Assembly (NCBI GenBank): GCA_041394325.1
Contig: JAWKIJ010000001.1
Location: 2,232,001-2,296,000, forward strand
DNA: 64,000 nt
Origin: JAWKIJ01 sp041394325
GTDB lineage: Bacteria; Actinomycetota; Acidimicrobiia; Acidimicrobiales; Microtrichaceae
Reading direction: 5' to 3'
The number at the start of each line of letters is the position of its first letter. Within the stretch, counting starts at the first letter, position 1. Positions 52,487 through 61,455 of the stretch are shown here, piece by piece. Both the position numbers and the translations under genes were made by a program. The notes beneath the pieces are model-generated. The model was not told where the DNA came from and did no database searches. It saw nothing but the letters and a program-made list of their open reading frames with translations.

Positions 52487-53224
52487 TCAGTGCTGGTGGA
52501 GTACGCCGTCGCGGAGTTCGACCACGCGGTCCACGTGGTCGAGGTGCGCGGTGTTGTGGGTCACGATCAGCGTGCCGACGCCGGAGGTTCCCGCCGTTGA
52601 GCAGAGCAGCTCCATCACTTCTGCGCCGCGACGGGGGTCGAGCGCCGCCGTGGGCTCGTCGGCGAGGAGGACGGCGGGTTGGTTCATCAAGGCCCGGGCG
52701 ATCCCCACCCGCTGACGTTCACCGCCCGACAACATCGCCGGCCGGCGATTGGACCGTGACGCCAGGCCGACCATGTCGAGAAGCTCGTCCGCCCGGCGCC
52801 GATGGGCGTCGTCGAGACTTCCCGTCACGTGGGCGGCGATGTGCAGTTGCTCCCGCGCGGTCAGCGACGGAAACAGGTTGGACGACTGGAAGACGAGACC
52901 GACTTTGTCACCCCGCACCTTCGTGCGTTGCGCCGGGGTCAGGTCGTTCGTCGCGACCCCGTCCACGAGTACCTCGCCGGTGTCGGGGCGGCGAAGAAGC
53001 CCTGCGATCGCGAGCAACGTGGACTTGCCCGAGCCGGAGGCGCCGACGAGTGCCACCGTCTCGCCCGGCGCGAGTTCGAGGGAGACGTCGCGCAGGATGT
53101 GTAGGGATTCCTCGCCGTCGGGGAACGTCAGTGACACCTCCCGTATCGACAGGGCGGCCGCTCCCGTGGGTGCCGGGGCCGGGGCCGGGTTCGGGTGGGT
53201 TCGGGTGGCGTTCGGAGGGTTCAC
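52487..53224 (-). CDS. ABC transporter ATP-binding protein, MacB/LolD type
   Basis: The 245-residue ATPase has Walker A GASGSGKST, the Q-loop region VFQSSNLFPSLTAREQL, the signature MLSGGERQRVGIARALMNQ, Walker B AVLLADEPTAALD and the H-loop IVTHNTAHL. The LolD/MacB-type subgroup pairs with FtsX-like permeases, which is what lies immediately upstream. It serves an exporter of lipoproteins, peptides or toxic compounds. Confidence 0.92.
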   Translation of the reverse strand: MNPPNATRTHPNPAPAPAPTGAAALSIREVSLTFPDGEESLHILRDVSLELAPGETVALVGASGSGKSTLLAIAGLLRRPDTGEVLVDGVATNDLTPAQRTKVRGDKVGLVFQSSNLFPSLTAREQLHIAAHVTGSLDDAHRRRADELLDMVGLASRSNRRPAMLSGGERQRVGIARALMNQPAVLLADEPTAALDPRRGAEVMELLCSTAGTSGVGTLIVTHNTAHLDHVDRVVELRDGVLHQH

Positions 53225-53273
53225 GATCGTTCCTGGTGTGGGTGGTCGGGTGCGGTCGGTGGTGGGCGGTTCG

Positions 53274-54365
53274 TCAGATCGCCGCGGTGAGGGCGATGGC
53301 GGGATCGACTCGGGTGATGCGGCGGATCGCGATGAGGCTTCCCGCCATCCCGACCGCCAGGAGCGTCAGAGCGGTCGTCGCGACGGGGGCGGCGCTCAGG
53401 TGGAAGGGGACGTCCGCTCCGACCAGTGTCGAGAGCCCGACGGCGACCGCGACCCCCATGGAGGTCCCGGCGGTGAGGACGATGGCGAGTTGGCCGAGCG
53501 AGTCGCGCAGCACATAGCCGTTCGAGGCGCCGAGTGCCTTGAGCAGCCCGATCTGGTCGGTCCGCTGGACCGTCCAGATCGTGAAGAACGATCCCACGAT
53601 CAGCGCGGAGATCACGAGCAGGAAGGACTTGATGGTCGACATCGTGGTGGTCTCGGCCGTGTAGCCCGGCGAGCCGGCGTAGGCCTCGGTCTTGGTAGCG
53701 GTCTCGGTGTCGGCCCGATGGTCGATCCGAGCGAGCGTCGAGGCCGTCAGCGTGTCGTCCCTGATGGCAATGGCGGAGAACCGACCCTTGGCGTTGCTCC
53801 CGTAGGTGATCGACTGCCAGGTGTCGAGCCGGGTGAAGGCAAGGTCCACGTGGCCGTAGGAGCCCGCATAGGTGAAGCCCAGGACCGGCAGTGAGGTGTC
53901 GGTTCCGCGGAGGGTCAACCGGTCGCCCACCTTGATGCCCTTCGCCTTCAGTTCGTGGGTCAGCACGATCCCGGGTCGGCCGGCGAGCGCGCGGCGGCCT
54001 TCGGGGTGGGTGATCAGGAAGCTGTCGTCGGGGACGCCCATGACGGCGAGGTCGACCGAGGATCCGTCGGAGCGTTTCGCATTGACGAAGGACAACCCCA
54101 CCGGCGACACACTCGCTCCGCGAAGCGACTTCCATGGGCGAAGGTTCGCGTCGGTCAATGTGGATCGGCTGAAGGAGACCTGCGATCCCGGCGCGAACGA
54201 CAGGTGGGTGAACGGAAGCTCCCTCATCCCCGAGATCCCGTCGTCCACCAGGCCGTTCGCCAGGCCCGACAACAGCGTGGACAACAACGCGACGAGGGTG
54301 ACGACCAGGCCGACGAGGACGAACCGCCCCCGTGCGACGATGAGATCCTTCCATGCGAGCAACAT
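53274..54365 (-). CDS. FtsX/MacB-type ABC transporter permease
   Basis: The 363-residue protein has one N-terminal membrane helix (RGRFVLVGLVVTLVALLSTLLSGLANGLV), a large extracytoplasmic domain (residues about 35-235) and three C-terminal helices (IKSFLLVISALIVGSFFTIWTVQRTDQIGLLKALGASN and two more), the FtsX/MacB layout. ATG 54365 is the first methionine before the membrane helix; the open frame upstream is antisense to the pafC gene. It is first in the permease-ATPase-tetR operon. Confidence 0.9.
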   Translation of the reverse strand: MLLAWKDLIVARGRFVLVGLVVTLVALLSTLLSGLANGLVDDGISGMRELPFTHLSFAPGSQVSFSRSTLTDANLRPWKSLRGASVSPVGLSFVNAKRSDGSSVDLAVMGVPDDSFLITHPEGRRALAGRPGIVLTHELKAKGIKVGDRLTLRGTDTSLPVLGFTYAGSYGHVDLAFTRLDTWQSITYGSNAKGRFSAIAIRDDTLTASTLARIDHRADTETATKTEAYAGSPGYTAETTTMSTIKSFLLVISALIVGSFFTIWTVQRTDQIGLLKALGASNGYVLRDSLGQLAIVLTAGTSMGVAVAVGLSTLVGADVPFHLSAAPVATTALTLLAVGMAGSLIAIRRITRVDPAIALTAAI

Positions 54366-54409
54366 GCGCGCTCCTGTGTGGCTCCGGTCACGACCCGTTC
54401 GCGACGCAG

Positions 54410-54445
54410 TGTCGACATCATATCGACATAGCGTCGACAACACAA
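54410..54445 (-). promoter_or_regulatory. Promoter with overlapping operator for the permease-ATPase-tetR operon
   Basis: On the minus strand a -35 TTGTGT (54440-54445) is followed by exactly 17 bases and a -10 TATGAT (54417-54422). The arms TGTCGAC (54410-54416) and GTCGACA (54433-54439) form a 30-base inverted repeat covering the spacer and -10. The operator site overlaps the -10 and spacer, the arrangement used by autoregulated TetR repressors. The leader to ATG 54365 is about 45 bases. Confidence 0.65.
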
Positions 54446-54481
54446 GGGCGGGCCGGACAATCGTCGGAACGGCCCGGGGGG

Positions 54482-55465
54482 TTACGTGGCGGGACCGGTC
54501 GCTTCGTAGCGAGCATCCGTTCGATGGTGGGGGCCACCCTGGACCGAACGTCGTGTCGGGTGAGCCGTGTGCGCCCCTCGGGTACGGGACCCTGCTCGCT
54601 GAGTGTGCCGTGTCCGCCGAGCCGCAGGAGGATGCGGGCCAGCCACGCGTCTCCCCGACCGACACCGTGACCCGCGTCGTGTCGGCACCCAGATCCTCCG
54701 CGTCGATCGTGGGGATGCCCTCCAACAGCCGTCGTCCCGATTCGTCGACGTCCAGGGTGACCACCGTGTCGGTAGCGTCCGAGTACACCGCGACCCGTGG
54801 GGGTGCGACGGCGCGGCGAACGTCTCGTCGCCCAGCGTCGCCGAGCGGATGCGGTCGATCCGGAACAGCCGCTGTCCTCGGCCGTCCTGCATCGTCCGGT
54901 GAGGTACCAGTGTCCCTGAGTGGCCACGACCCGGTGGCCCTCGACGCAGCGTCTGGACACGGTATCGGTGGAGGCCGCGTAGTACTCGATGTCGACGACG
55001 CGATGCTCCCGCACGCCCCGGCGCAACGTCGCTACGACCTCGGGATCGGAGGCGCCGAGGTCGACGCCGAGGTCGTCGGTGTCGAGGCCGAGCGCGGCGC
55101 GGACCTTGTCGAGCGCCCGGTCGAGTGCTCCGACGGAGCCGTCCTCGCTCGCGGGCGCCCGCGGCCGCCGAGGTCAGGACCGTCAGCGCTTCGGTGGTGG
55201 TGAGGGTCAGCGGTCGGGTGAAGTAGCGACCGAGGTGCACCCAGACGCGGTCGTCCTCGATCACGACGTCGATCAGCTCGTCGGGTGTGTACGGCGGGAT
55301 GCCGACGAGGAACACGATGTCGAGATCGGCGAGCAGACGGTCGCGGTCGATTCCGAAGCGCTCGCAGACGTCGTCGATTCGCGGGCCGTCGTGCTCGGCG
55401 ATCCAGGGCACGATCGCGACGATGCGGCGCAGCGAGTCGGTGGCGGTCGCGCGAGGGGTGCTCAC
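54482..55465 (-). CDS. pafC: WYL-domain regulator PafC (frameshifted)
   Basis: The N-terminal part is intact from ATG 55465 (DSLRRIVAIVPWIAEHDGPRIDDVCERFGI, a winged helix), then LHLGRYFTRPLTLTTTEALTV. The frame breaks near 55180, beyond which EDGSVGALDRALDKVRAALGLDT and REHRVVDIEYYAASTDTV and the WYL-like QGHWYLTGRC follow. Further breaks lie near 54870 and near 54690, where GDAWLAR needs five G and four are present. PafC works with PafB as a DNA-damage transcription activator in mycobacteria. Overlaps pafB by ATGA. Confidence 0.75.
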   Translation of the reverse strand: MSTPRATATDSLRRIVAIVPWIAEHDGPRIDDVCERFGIDRDRLLADLDIVFLVGIPPYTPDELIDVVIEDDRVWVHLGRYFTRPLTLTTTEALTVLTSAAAGARERGRLRRSTRPGARQGPRRARPRHRRPRRRPRRLRSRGRSDVAPGRAGASRRRHRVLRGLHRYRVQTLRRGPPGRGHSGTLVPHRTMQDGRGQRLFRIDRIRSATLGDETFAAPSHPHGSRCTRTLPTRWSPWTSTNRDDGCWRASPRSTRRIWVPTRRGSRCRSGRRVAGPHPPAARRTRHTQRAGSRTRGAHTAHPTRRSVQGGPHHRTDARYEATGPAT

Positions 55466-56391
55466 CGGAGCAGGTCCTTCAGACGGGTGGCCGCCTTCGC
55501 GCGGAACTCCGGCGGTCCCAGGATCTCGGCGTGGTCGAGGAAGGAGAGGACCAGACCGACGAACACGTCGGGATCACGGACCACGACGTCGAACTCGGCC
55601 GAGCCGTCGGGTCGATCGGTCCTCGCTGCACTGTCGCCGAGTCGCGCCGAGGCGGCGTCGACATGTCCCCGATCGACGAGGATCGTCGCCGTGACGGCCG
55701 GCTCGTCGCCGAAGGACCATGGGTGGAACCGGGGCCGTTCGGCCGAGCGGGGTGTGGCCGACGTCGGCGCCCCCATCTCGACGGCGCCCTCGATCCGGTC
55801 GAGCCGGAAGCTTCGGCGGTCCTGGCGGTTCAGGTCGAACGCCGTCACATACCAGTGGCCTCCCTGGAAGTCGAGGCGCAAGGGCTCGGTTTCCCGTCGC
55901 TCACCCCGGTAGGTGAATCGCGCCGAGCGACGATCCCGGATCGCGTCCAACAGCGGTGCGACCGGTGCCGGATTCGGGATCTCGGCGAGGGGGTCCTCGG
56001 GGCGCCGGGTCGCCTCGCCGGAGGTGCGAGGTCCCGAGCCGAGCTTGAGGAGCGGGTCCGCCGTGTCGACCCCCGTCAGTCGGACGGTTGCCATGGCGAG
56101 CCGCAATGCGGCGAGCTCGTCGGGAGCGAGGTCGGGATCGGGGAGGTAATAGCGCTCCGGCGGGATGTGGTACCCGACGATGGTCTGGTCGTGCAGGTCG
56201 AGGGGGACGATCTCGAGCGGGATGCCGATCTCACGCAGCGCATCCTTGTCCCGCTCGAACTGCCGCCGAAACGATGCGGGGTCGGGGGGATAGCCCTCCA
56301 TCCGCTCGTGAATCTGGTCGACCCGGAGCGGGCGCGGCGTGTCGAGCAGCAGAGCCGTGAGGTTGAGGAGCCGTTCGAGCTTGGGCGACAT
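55462..56391 (-). CDS. pafB: WYL-domain regulator PafB
   Basis: The 309-residue protein starts SPKLERLLNLTALLLDTPRPLRVDQIHERMEGYP, a winged helix, followed by a WYL domain with ARFTYRGERRETEPLRLDFQGGHWYVTAFDL and the C-terminal WCX extension. PafB and PafC are adjacent and coupled by ATGA, as in mycobacteria. It follows the DUF3866 gene by 76 bases. Confidence 0.88.
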   Translation of the reverse strand: MSPKLERLLNLTALLLDTPRPLRVDQIHERMEGYPPDPASFRRQFERDKDALREIGIPLEIVPLDLHDQTIVGYHIPPERYYLPDPDLAPDELAALRLAMATVRLTGVDTADPLLKLGSGPRTSGEATRRPEDPLAEIPNPAPVAPLLDAIRDRRSARFTYRGERRETEPLRLDFQGGHWYVTAFDLNRQDRRSFRLDRIEGAVEMGAPTSATPRSAERPRFHPWSFGDEPAVTATILVDRGHVDAASARLGDSAARTDRPDGSAEFDVVVRDPDVFVGLVLSFLDHAEILGPPEFRAKAATRLKDLLR

Positions 56392-56466
56392 GGCCCCCGA
56401 AGCCTACGGTGGCACCGCGACCCCGGTTGCCGCCGGAACGAGGCCCGCGGGAGGGCCTCGTGCCCC

Positions 56467-57507
56467 CTACCGGCGGGTCGTCGGAGGGGGGCCTCCCATG
56501 AGATCGACGGCCACGGCGGCGGCGGCGCCCGAGGCGGCGAAGAAGAGCGGGTCGGCTCGATGGTCGCGCCCCATCGTGGTGATGCGCAGCCCGCGCTCGT
56601 CGAGGATCCTCGCGACGTCGGGGGCCCCCACCATGTGGGTGCGGACGTCGGGGAGATCGGCCGCCTCGGGGGGGACCGGGGCGACCCACGGCCGCGAGAA
56701 GGTGAGCGATGCCGCGGTACGGGTGTGGTGGCTGACCCCCTGGTGTCGTGAGCGGCCGTCGCCGTCGGATGCCCGAACGCACAACACGGGCTCACCTCCG
56801 AGGGCGGCAACGGCGTCGAGCAAGGGGGCGACCTCGATGGCCGTGGTACCGAGCTGGGTGCCGGTACCGACGACACCTGGTCCCATACCGACGATCACGA
56901 TCTCCGCCTCGAGCACCCAGCGGGCCAGGCACAGGGCCGAGTGCACCGTCACCGCTTCGAGGTCGCCACCGAAGGCGTGCCCCGCGGTGACGGTTCCGCA
57001 CAACATGCCACGCCGCTTGAGGTCGTCGACCAGGTCGCCCAGCGCGATCGGCAGCGCCGCCCCGTCCGTCATCACATACGCGACGGCCGTTCCCGGGGCG
57101 AGGGCATCGATGGTCGCGGCGACGATGCCGAGTTGGCTGTGGACGCTGCACACGACGACAGGTGTCTCGTCGAGGTGGTCGGGGATGTCGGGATGGTTCA
57201 GCTCGTCGGTGCCCGCGTCGAACTGGAGGCTCGTGTAGCGCAACTTCATGATGTGGTCGGGCCCGGGGCTGACGAAGTCGTTGCGGCGGAGGTTCCAGTG
57301 CACGACGTGCGCGCCGCCCGTGCCCAGCCCGAGGTCGATCGCGGTCGTGTTGCAGACGACATGGTCGCCGACCCGGACCTTGCCGACGAGTCCGGTCAGG
57401 CAGTAGGCGGCGGCCTCGGACCCGTCGGGCATGTGCACGCGTAACCGTTGGAGGCCGGTTCGTTCGTCGAGGACCTCCACGACCATCGCTCGCCGGAAGG
57501 TGGGCAT
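56467..57507 (-). CDS. DUF3866 family protein
   Basis: The 346-residue protein matches DUF3866, a family found at actinobacterial proteasome loci. Features are RRAMVVEVLDERTGLQRLRVHM, AYCLTGLVGKVRVGDHVVCNTTAIDLGLGTGG, LKYTSLQ-like KLRYTSLQFDAGTDE and GLRITTMGRDHRADPLFFAASG. ATG 57507 overlaps the pafA stop (TGATG), indicating coupling. The family has no assigned activity. Confidence 0.85.
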   Translation of the reverse strand: MPTFRRAMVVEVLDERTGLQRLRVHMPDGSEAAAYCLTGLVGKVRVGDHVVCNTTAIDLGLGTGGAHVVHWNLRRNDFVSPGPDHIMKLRYTSLQFDAGTDELNHPDIPDHLDETPVVVCSVHSQLGIVAATIDALAPGTAVAYVMTDGAALPIALGDLVDDLKRRGMLCGTVTAGHAFGGDLEAVTVHSALCLARWVLEAEIVIVGMGPGVVGTGTQLGTTAIEVAPLLDAVAALGGEPVLCVRASDGDGRSRHQGVSHHTRTAASLTFSRPWVAPVPPEAADLPDVRTHMVGAPDVARILDERGLRITTMGRDHRADPLFFAASGAAAAVAVDLMGGPPPTTRR

Positions 57508-58865
57508 CAGAGCGAGGCGATGAGCCGTTCGACCCGTTCGTCGTGGCTCGTGAACGGGTCCTTGCACAACACGGTGCGCTGCGACTGGTCGTTGAGCTTC
57601 AGGTGGACCCAGTCCACGGTGTAGTCACGGTTGAGTTCCTTGGCCCGCTGCACGAACATCCCGCGCAGCCTCGCTCGGGTGGTCTGTGGCGCGGTCTCCA
57701 CCGCCTCGGCGATTCGGGCGTCGGTCACGATGCGCTCGACGAGGCCGCGTCGCTGTAGCGAGTAGAACAGCCCGCGTCTACGACTGATGTCGTGGTACCG
57801 CAGGTCGATCAGCGCGGCCTCGGGTGCAGCGAGGTCGAGGTCGTGCCGGGCGCAGAACGCGTCGACCAGGCGGTGTTTGCTCACCCAGTCGATCTCGCGG
57901 TGCAGCGACAGCGGATCGGCCTCGAGGCCTGTCATCACGTGCTCCCACATCGCCAGCGCCTGCTTCTCCTCCGGTGAGAGATCGTGGGTCTGCGCGTAGC
58001 GCAGGGCGCGGTCGAGGTACTCCCCCTGGATCGCGAGCGCCGAGACGAGGCGGCCGTTCGCGAGGCGTACACGCTGGCGGCAGGTCACGTCGTGGCTGAT
58101 CTCGCGGATCGCCCGGATGGGGTTCTCGAGGGTGAGGTCGCGCAGCACGACCGTCGGATCCTCGATCATCCGCAACAGGATGGCGGTCGCTCCGACCTTC
58201 AGGAACGTGGGGTACTCGCCCATGTTGGTGTCGCCGACGATTACGTGGAGCCGTCGATAGCGGTCGGCGTCGGCATGGGGCTCGTCACGTGTGTTGATGA
58301 TGGGTCGTGAGCGCGTGGTCGCCGAGCTGACCCCCTCCCAGATGTGCTCGCCGCGCTGGCTGAGGCAGAAGAGGGGGCCACGTGAGGTCTGGAGGATCTT
58401 CCCGGCGCCGGCGTAGACCTGGCGGCTGACGAGGAACGGGATCAGCACCTCCCCGTAGCGGCTGACGTCGTCGGAGCGGTTGGTCAGGTAGTTCTCGTGG
58501 CAGCCGTAGGAGTTGCCCGCCGAGTCGGTGTTGTTGCGGAACAGGTAGATGTCACCTCCAACCGCCTCCTCGGCGAGGCGTCGTTCGGCGGAGTCGAGGA
58601 GTTGCTCGAGGATCCGCTCCCCTGCCTTGTCGTGGGCGACGAGGTCCTCGATGAGATCGCACTCGGGCGTCGCGTACTCCGGATGCGAACCCACGTCGAG
58701 GTACAGACGCGCTCCATTGCCGAGGAACACGTTCGAGCTGCGTCCCCAGGACACCACGCGTCGGAACAGATACCGCGCCACCTCGTCGGGGCTGAGGCGG
58801 CGCTGGCCGTTGAGCATGCAGGTGACGCCATATTCGCTCTCGAGGCCGAAGATGCGTCGCTGCAC
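57507..58865 (-). CDS. pafA: Pup-protein ligase
   Basis: PafA joins the C-terminal glutamate of Pup to substrate lysines with ATP. The 452-residue protein is intact. Signature segments are FGLESEYGVTC, NGARLYLDVGSHPEYATPEC with the catalytic Asp, IYLFRNNTDSAGNSYGCHENYL, RPIINTRDEPHADADRYRRLHVIVGDTN, and the terminal RELNRDYTVDWVHLKLND-like end KELNRDYTVDWVHLKLNDQS. The length is normal. It is related to Dop at 61456-63020. Confidence 0.97.
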   Translation of the reverse strand: MQRRIFGLESEYGVTCMLNGQRRLSPDEVARYLFRRVVSWGRSSNVFLGNGARLYLDVGSHPEYATPECDLIEDLVAHDKAGERILEQLLDSAERRLAEEAVGGDIYLFRNNTDSAGNSYGCHENYLTNRSDDVSRYGEVLIPFLVSRQVYAGAGKILQTSRGPLFCLSQRGEHIWEGVSSATTRSRPIINTRDEPHADADRYRRLHVIVGDTNMGEYPTFLKVGATAILLRMIEDPTVVLRDLTLENPIRAIREISHDVTCRQRVRLANGRLVSALAIQGEYLDRALRYAQTHDLSPEEKQALAMWEHVMTGLEADPLSLHREIDWVSKHRLVDAFCARHDLDLAAPEAALIDLRYHDISRRRGLFYSLQRRGLVERIVTDARIAEAVETAPQTTRARLRGMFVQRAKELNRDYTVDWVHLKLNDQSQRTVLCKDPFTSHDERVERLIASL

Positions 58866-58947
58866 GCGCTCACCCTAGAGGTACCGGGCGCCGTTCGGTC
58901 CGACGCGGACCCAACCGCCCGGGCCGTCGCGGGTGTAGGGGTAGGCG

Positions 58948-59519
58948 TCACCGTCGTCCCCGCAGCACGGTTCGCATCGCCGCACCGTCGGCGACCAGTG
59001 CGATCAGCAGGGTCGCGGCCACGATTACCGTCACCGGCGCGATCGGAGCGAGCGCACCCATCGAGGCCCATCGGTCATACGGTGCCGGTCCCCCGCCACG
59101 GCCGCAGTACCCGAGACGGCGGCGAGGCCCACGTTGAGCGCAACGTGGGCTCCGGTCGGCCGTGCGCTCACCGCCCCGAAGCAACCGCAGTCCAGGACCC
59201 CCCGTCGCCGCTCGACCTCGACCACCAACGCGAACACTGTGAAGGCCAGCCCGACCCCCACCGTCGCGGCGCGCCACCATCCGGTGAACGACACGGCGGC
59301 CAATGCGATCTCCACGACGGACCCGGCTCGAACCAGCCGCCGCGCCGTCGCCCCACCGGCCCCGTCCGCCCTGGCGGGCGGGACGCCGGGTCGGGGCCAC
59401 AACACCGCCATCGAACGCGCCGCGGCGTCGGGGTGGCGGAGCTTTCCGAGTCCTCCGAGGAGTAGCGACATCGCCGCGATCTCCGCCCCGCCGAGCAGGA
59501 GTTGTCGGCCGACGCCCAT
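58948..59519 (-). CDS. MauE/DoxX-type membrane protein (frameshifted)
   Basis: The membrane protein starts MGVGRQLLLGGAEIAAMSLLLGGLGKLRHP and keeps the MauE/DoxX feature DCGCFGAVSA between helices 2 and 3. The frame breaks near 59090 (five G, six needed), beyond which the fourth helix (LAPIAPVTVIVAATLLIALVADGAAM) ends at 58948. The CGCFG cysteines fit a role in disulphide or redox chemistry at the membrane. Its place between prcA and pafA is unusual. Confidence 0.68.
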
Positions 59520-59525
59520 CGTCGA

Positions 59526-60326
59526 TCAGGCGGATCCACCATCGGGATCGTCCCCGGCAGCGGTTGGAGCGTCGAGTGGCCTCGGCGACTCCGGACGCGG
59601 GGTCCGGTTGCGCCGACGGCTCGACGGCACCGGCCGCGGCGGGTGGGGCCTCGGGAAGACGGCCGTCGAGATCGGCGTCGCTCAGGCGGCGGAACGCGCG
59701 GCGGGGTGCGGAGCGTTCGAGGACGGCGACTTCGAGATCGCGGGTGGTCAGCGTGCGATCCGGGCCGGCCAGAGCGGTGGCCGCGATCGCCAGCGCCTCG
59801 TCGAGGGAGGAACCCGCCCGGAAGGAGTCGGTCAGCCTTCCCGGATCGTGTCGGCGTCCCCGCCGAGCACCGAGAAGCCCTCCTCGTCGACGAGGGTGCC
59901 GTCGTACTGGATGTGGAAGAGCTGATCGTCCGCGGTGTGCAGCCCCACCTCTGCGACGAGGATCTCGACCTCCAACGGCTTCATCTCGTGGGTGAAGACC
60001 TGCCCGAGCATCTGGGCGTACTGGTTGGCGAGGCCGCGGGCCTCGACGTCCTCACGGCTGTACGCATAGCCCTTGAGGTCGGCGTGACGGACCCCGGCGA
60101 TGCGAAGCTGGTCGAACTCGTTGTACTTGCCGACCCCGGCGAAGGCGATCCGGTCATAGATCTCGGAGATCTTGCGCAGCATCCGGCTGGGATTCTCCGC
60201 GCACAACAGGATCCCCTCTTCGAACACGACCGCCACGAGCGAACGACCCCGGGCGATGCCCTTGCGCGCGTAGTCCGCACGGTCCTTCATCATCTGTTCG
60301 GGGGCGACGTAGAACGGCATGCTCAT
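59526..60326 (-). CDS. prcA: Proteasome subunit alpha (frameshifted)
   Basis: The N-terminal 164 residues match the proteasome alpha subunit: MPFYVAPEQMMKDRADYARKGIARGRSLVAV, then NPSRMLRKISEIYDRIAFAGVGKYNEFD and QMLGQVFTHEMKPLEVEILVAEVG. The normal protein is about 230-260 residues; the frame ends early at 59832 (DADTIREG). A one-base change there restores RLTDSFRAGSSLDEALAIAATAL and RDLEVAVLERSAPRRAFRRLSDADL. A second change near 59560 gives the acidic end DDPDGGSA and a stop at 59526. Starts by ATGA overlap with prcB. Confidence 0.88.
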
Positions 60327-61174
60327 CGTGGTTCAGCGCTCCCCTCGTAGCCGCGTTCGGCGGCGAGGCGGTCGATGAGTGCCCTGGTCCGGGTTTCGAG
60401 CCGGTCGTCGTCGAGTCGCGTGAAGCCGTCGGCGGTGATGGTCGCGACCACCGGGAAGATCCTCCGGACCAGATCGGGCCCGCCCGTGGCGGAGTCCTCG
60501 TCCGCCGCCTCCCACAACGCGTGCAGGACGAGGTCGATGGTGTCGTCCTCGTCGAGGTCCGGCCGGAAACCCAGCTTCAGCACCGTCGCCGCGTGGATCG
60601 AGCCCGAGCCGGTGCTCGCGTGGTCGGTCTCCTCGTAGCGTCCACCGGTGATGTCGTACTGGAACAGTCGCCCCCGGTTGCGTCGACGGTCGAAGCCGGC
60701 GAACAGAGGTACGACCGCCATCCCCGACATGGCGGCGGGAAGGTGGCCCCGGACGAGCTGGGACAGTTGGTTGGCCTTGCCCTCGAGGCTGAGGTGCTCG
60801 CCTTCGACCTTCTCGTAATGCTCCAGTTGGAGCTGGAAGAGCCGGACCATCTCCACCGCGGGTCCCGCTGCGCCCGCGATGGCGACACCGGAGTAGCGAT
60901 CGGCTGGAAACACCTTCTCGATGGTGCGGTGGCTGATCCAGTTGCCCGCGGTCGCCCGGCGGTCGCCGGCCATGATCACGCCGTTGCCGTATCGGATCGC
61001 GAGGCAGGTCGTGCCGTGTGCGATCTGGGTGAGGTCGTCGGCGCCCGCGGTGGCCGAACCGGGTGGTGCCGGCGGATGTGGGGCGGTGACGCCGAGGCGA
61101 CGCGCCAGGGTCGCGAAGTCCGGCCCGGGGTCGTCGTGGGGGTGAAGCGCGGCAGCATCGGTGCTACTGGCCAC
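60323..61174 (-). CDS. prcB: Proteasome subunit beta
   Basis: The intact 283-residue protein is the catalytic subunit. It has a 54-residue propeptide ending HG, and cleavage exposes Thr55 (TTCLAIRYGNGVIMAGDRRAT). Further landmarks are FPADRYSGVAIAGAAGPAVEMVRLFQLQLEHYEK, GGRYEETDHASTGSGSIHAATVLK. Its start overlaps the pup stop by 11 bases. Confidence 0.97.
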   Translation of the reverse strand: MASSTDAAALHPHDDPGPDFATLARRLGVTAPHPPAPPGSATAGADDLTQIAHGTTCLAIRYGNGVIMAGDRRATAGNWISHRTIEKVFPADRYSGVAIAGAAGPAVEMVRLFQLQLEHYEKVEGEHLSLEGKANQLSQLVRGHLPAAMSGMAVVPLFAGFDRRRNRGRLFQYDITGGRYEETDHASTGSGSIHAATVLKLGFRPDLDEDDTIDLVLHALWEAADEDSATGGPDLVRRIFPVVATITADGFTRLDDDRLETRTRALIDRLAAERGYEGSAEPR

Positions 61175-61370
61175 CCTTCTGAACGTAGGCCTTCACGAAC
61201 TCCTCGGCGTTGGTCTCGAGCACCTCGTCGATCTCGTCGAGCAGGTCGTCCATCTCCGCCTTGAGCTTGTCGCCGGTCCCCGAGTGCACGGTGTCGTTCG
61301 CCTCGTCGACGTCCTGGTCGGTTTCGGTGCGACTGGGGGCCACCCTCTTCCTGGTCTCACGTTCGGGCAC
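61164..61370 (-). CDS. pup: Prokaryotic ubiquitin-like protein Pup
   Basis: The 68-residue protein is small, acidic and helical in its C-terminal half (KLKAEMDDLLDEIDEVLETNAEEFVKAYVQKGGQ), ending in GGQ. Gln68 must be deamidated by Dop before ligation, as in mycobacteria. It overlaps prcB and lies 86 bases downstream of dop. Confidence 0.95.
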   Translation of the reverse strand: MPERETRKRVAPSRTETDQDVDEANDTVHSGTGDKLKAEMDDLLDEIDEVLETNAEEFVKAYVQKGGQ

Positions 61371-61455
61371 GACTCACCTCCCACGATCGTTGGTCCTGCG
61401 CCAACGTATCGCGGGCACGGCCGCGGTTGGTGCCCCCGTTTCGTGCACCGGGTGC

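Noticed and set aside
59832..60326. A naturally truncated proteasome alpha subunit of 164 residues
   Set aside because: The missing third of the family sequence (including RDLEVAVLER and AFRRL) is encoded immediately after in a shifted frame.
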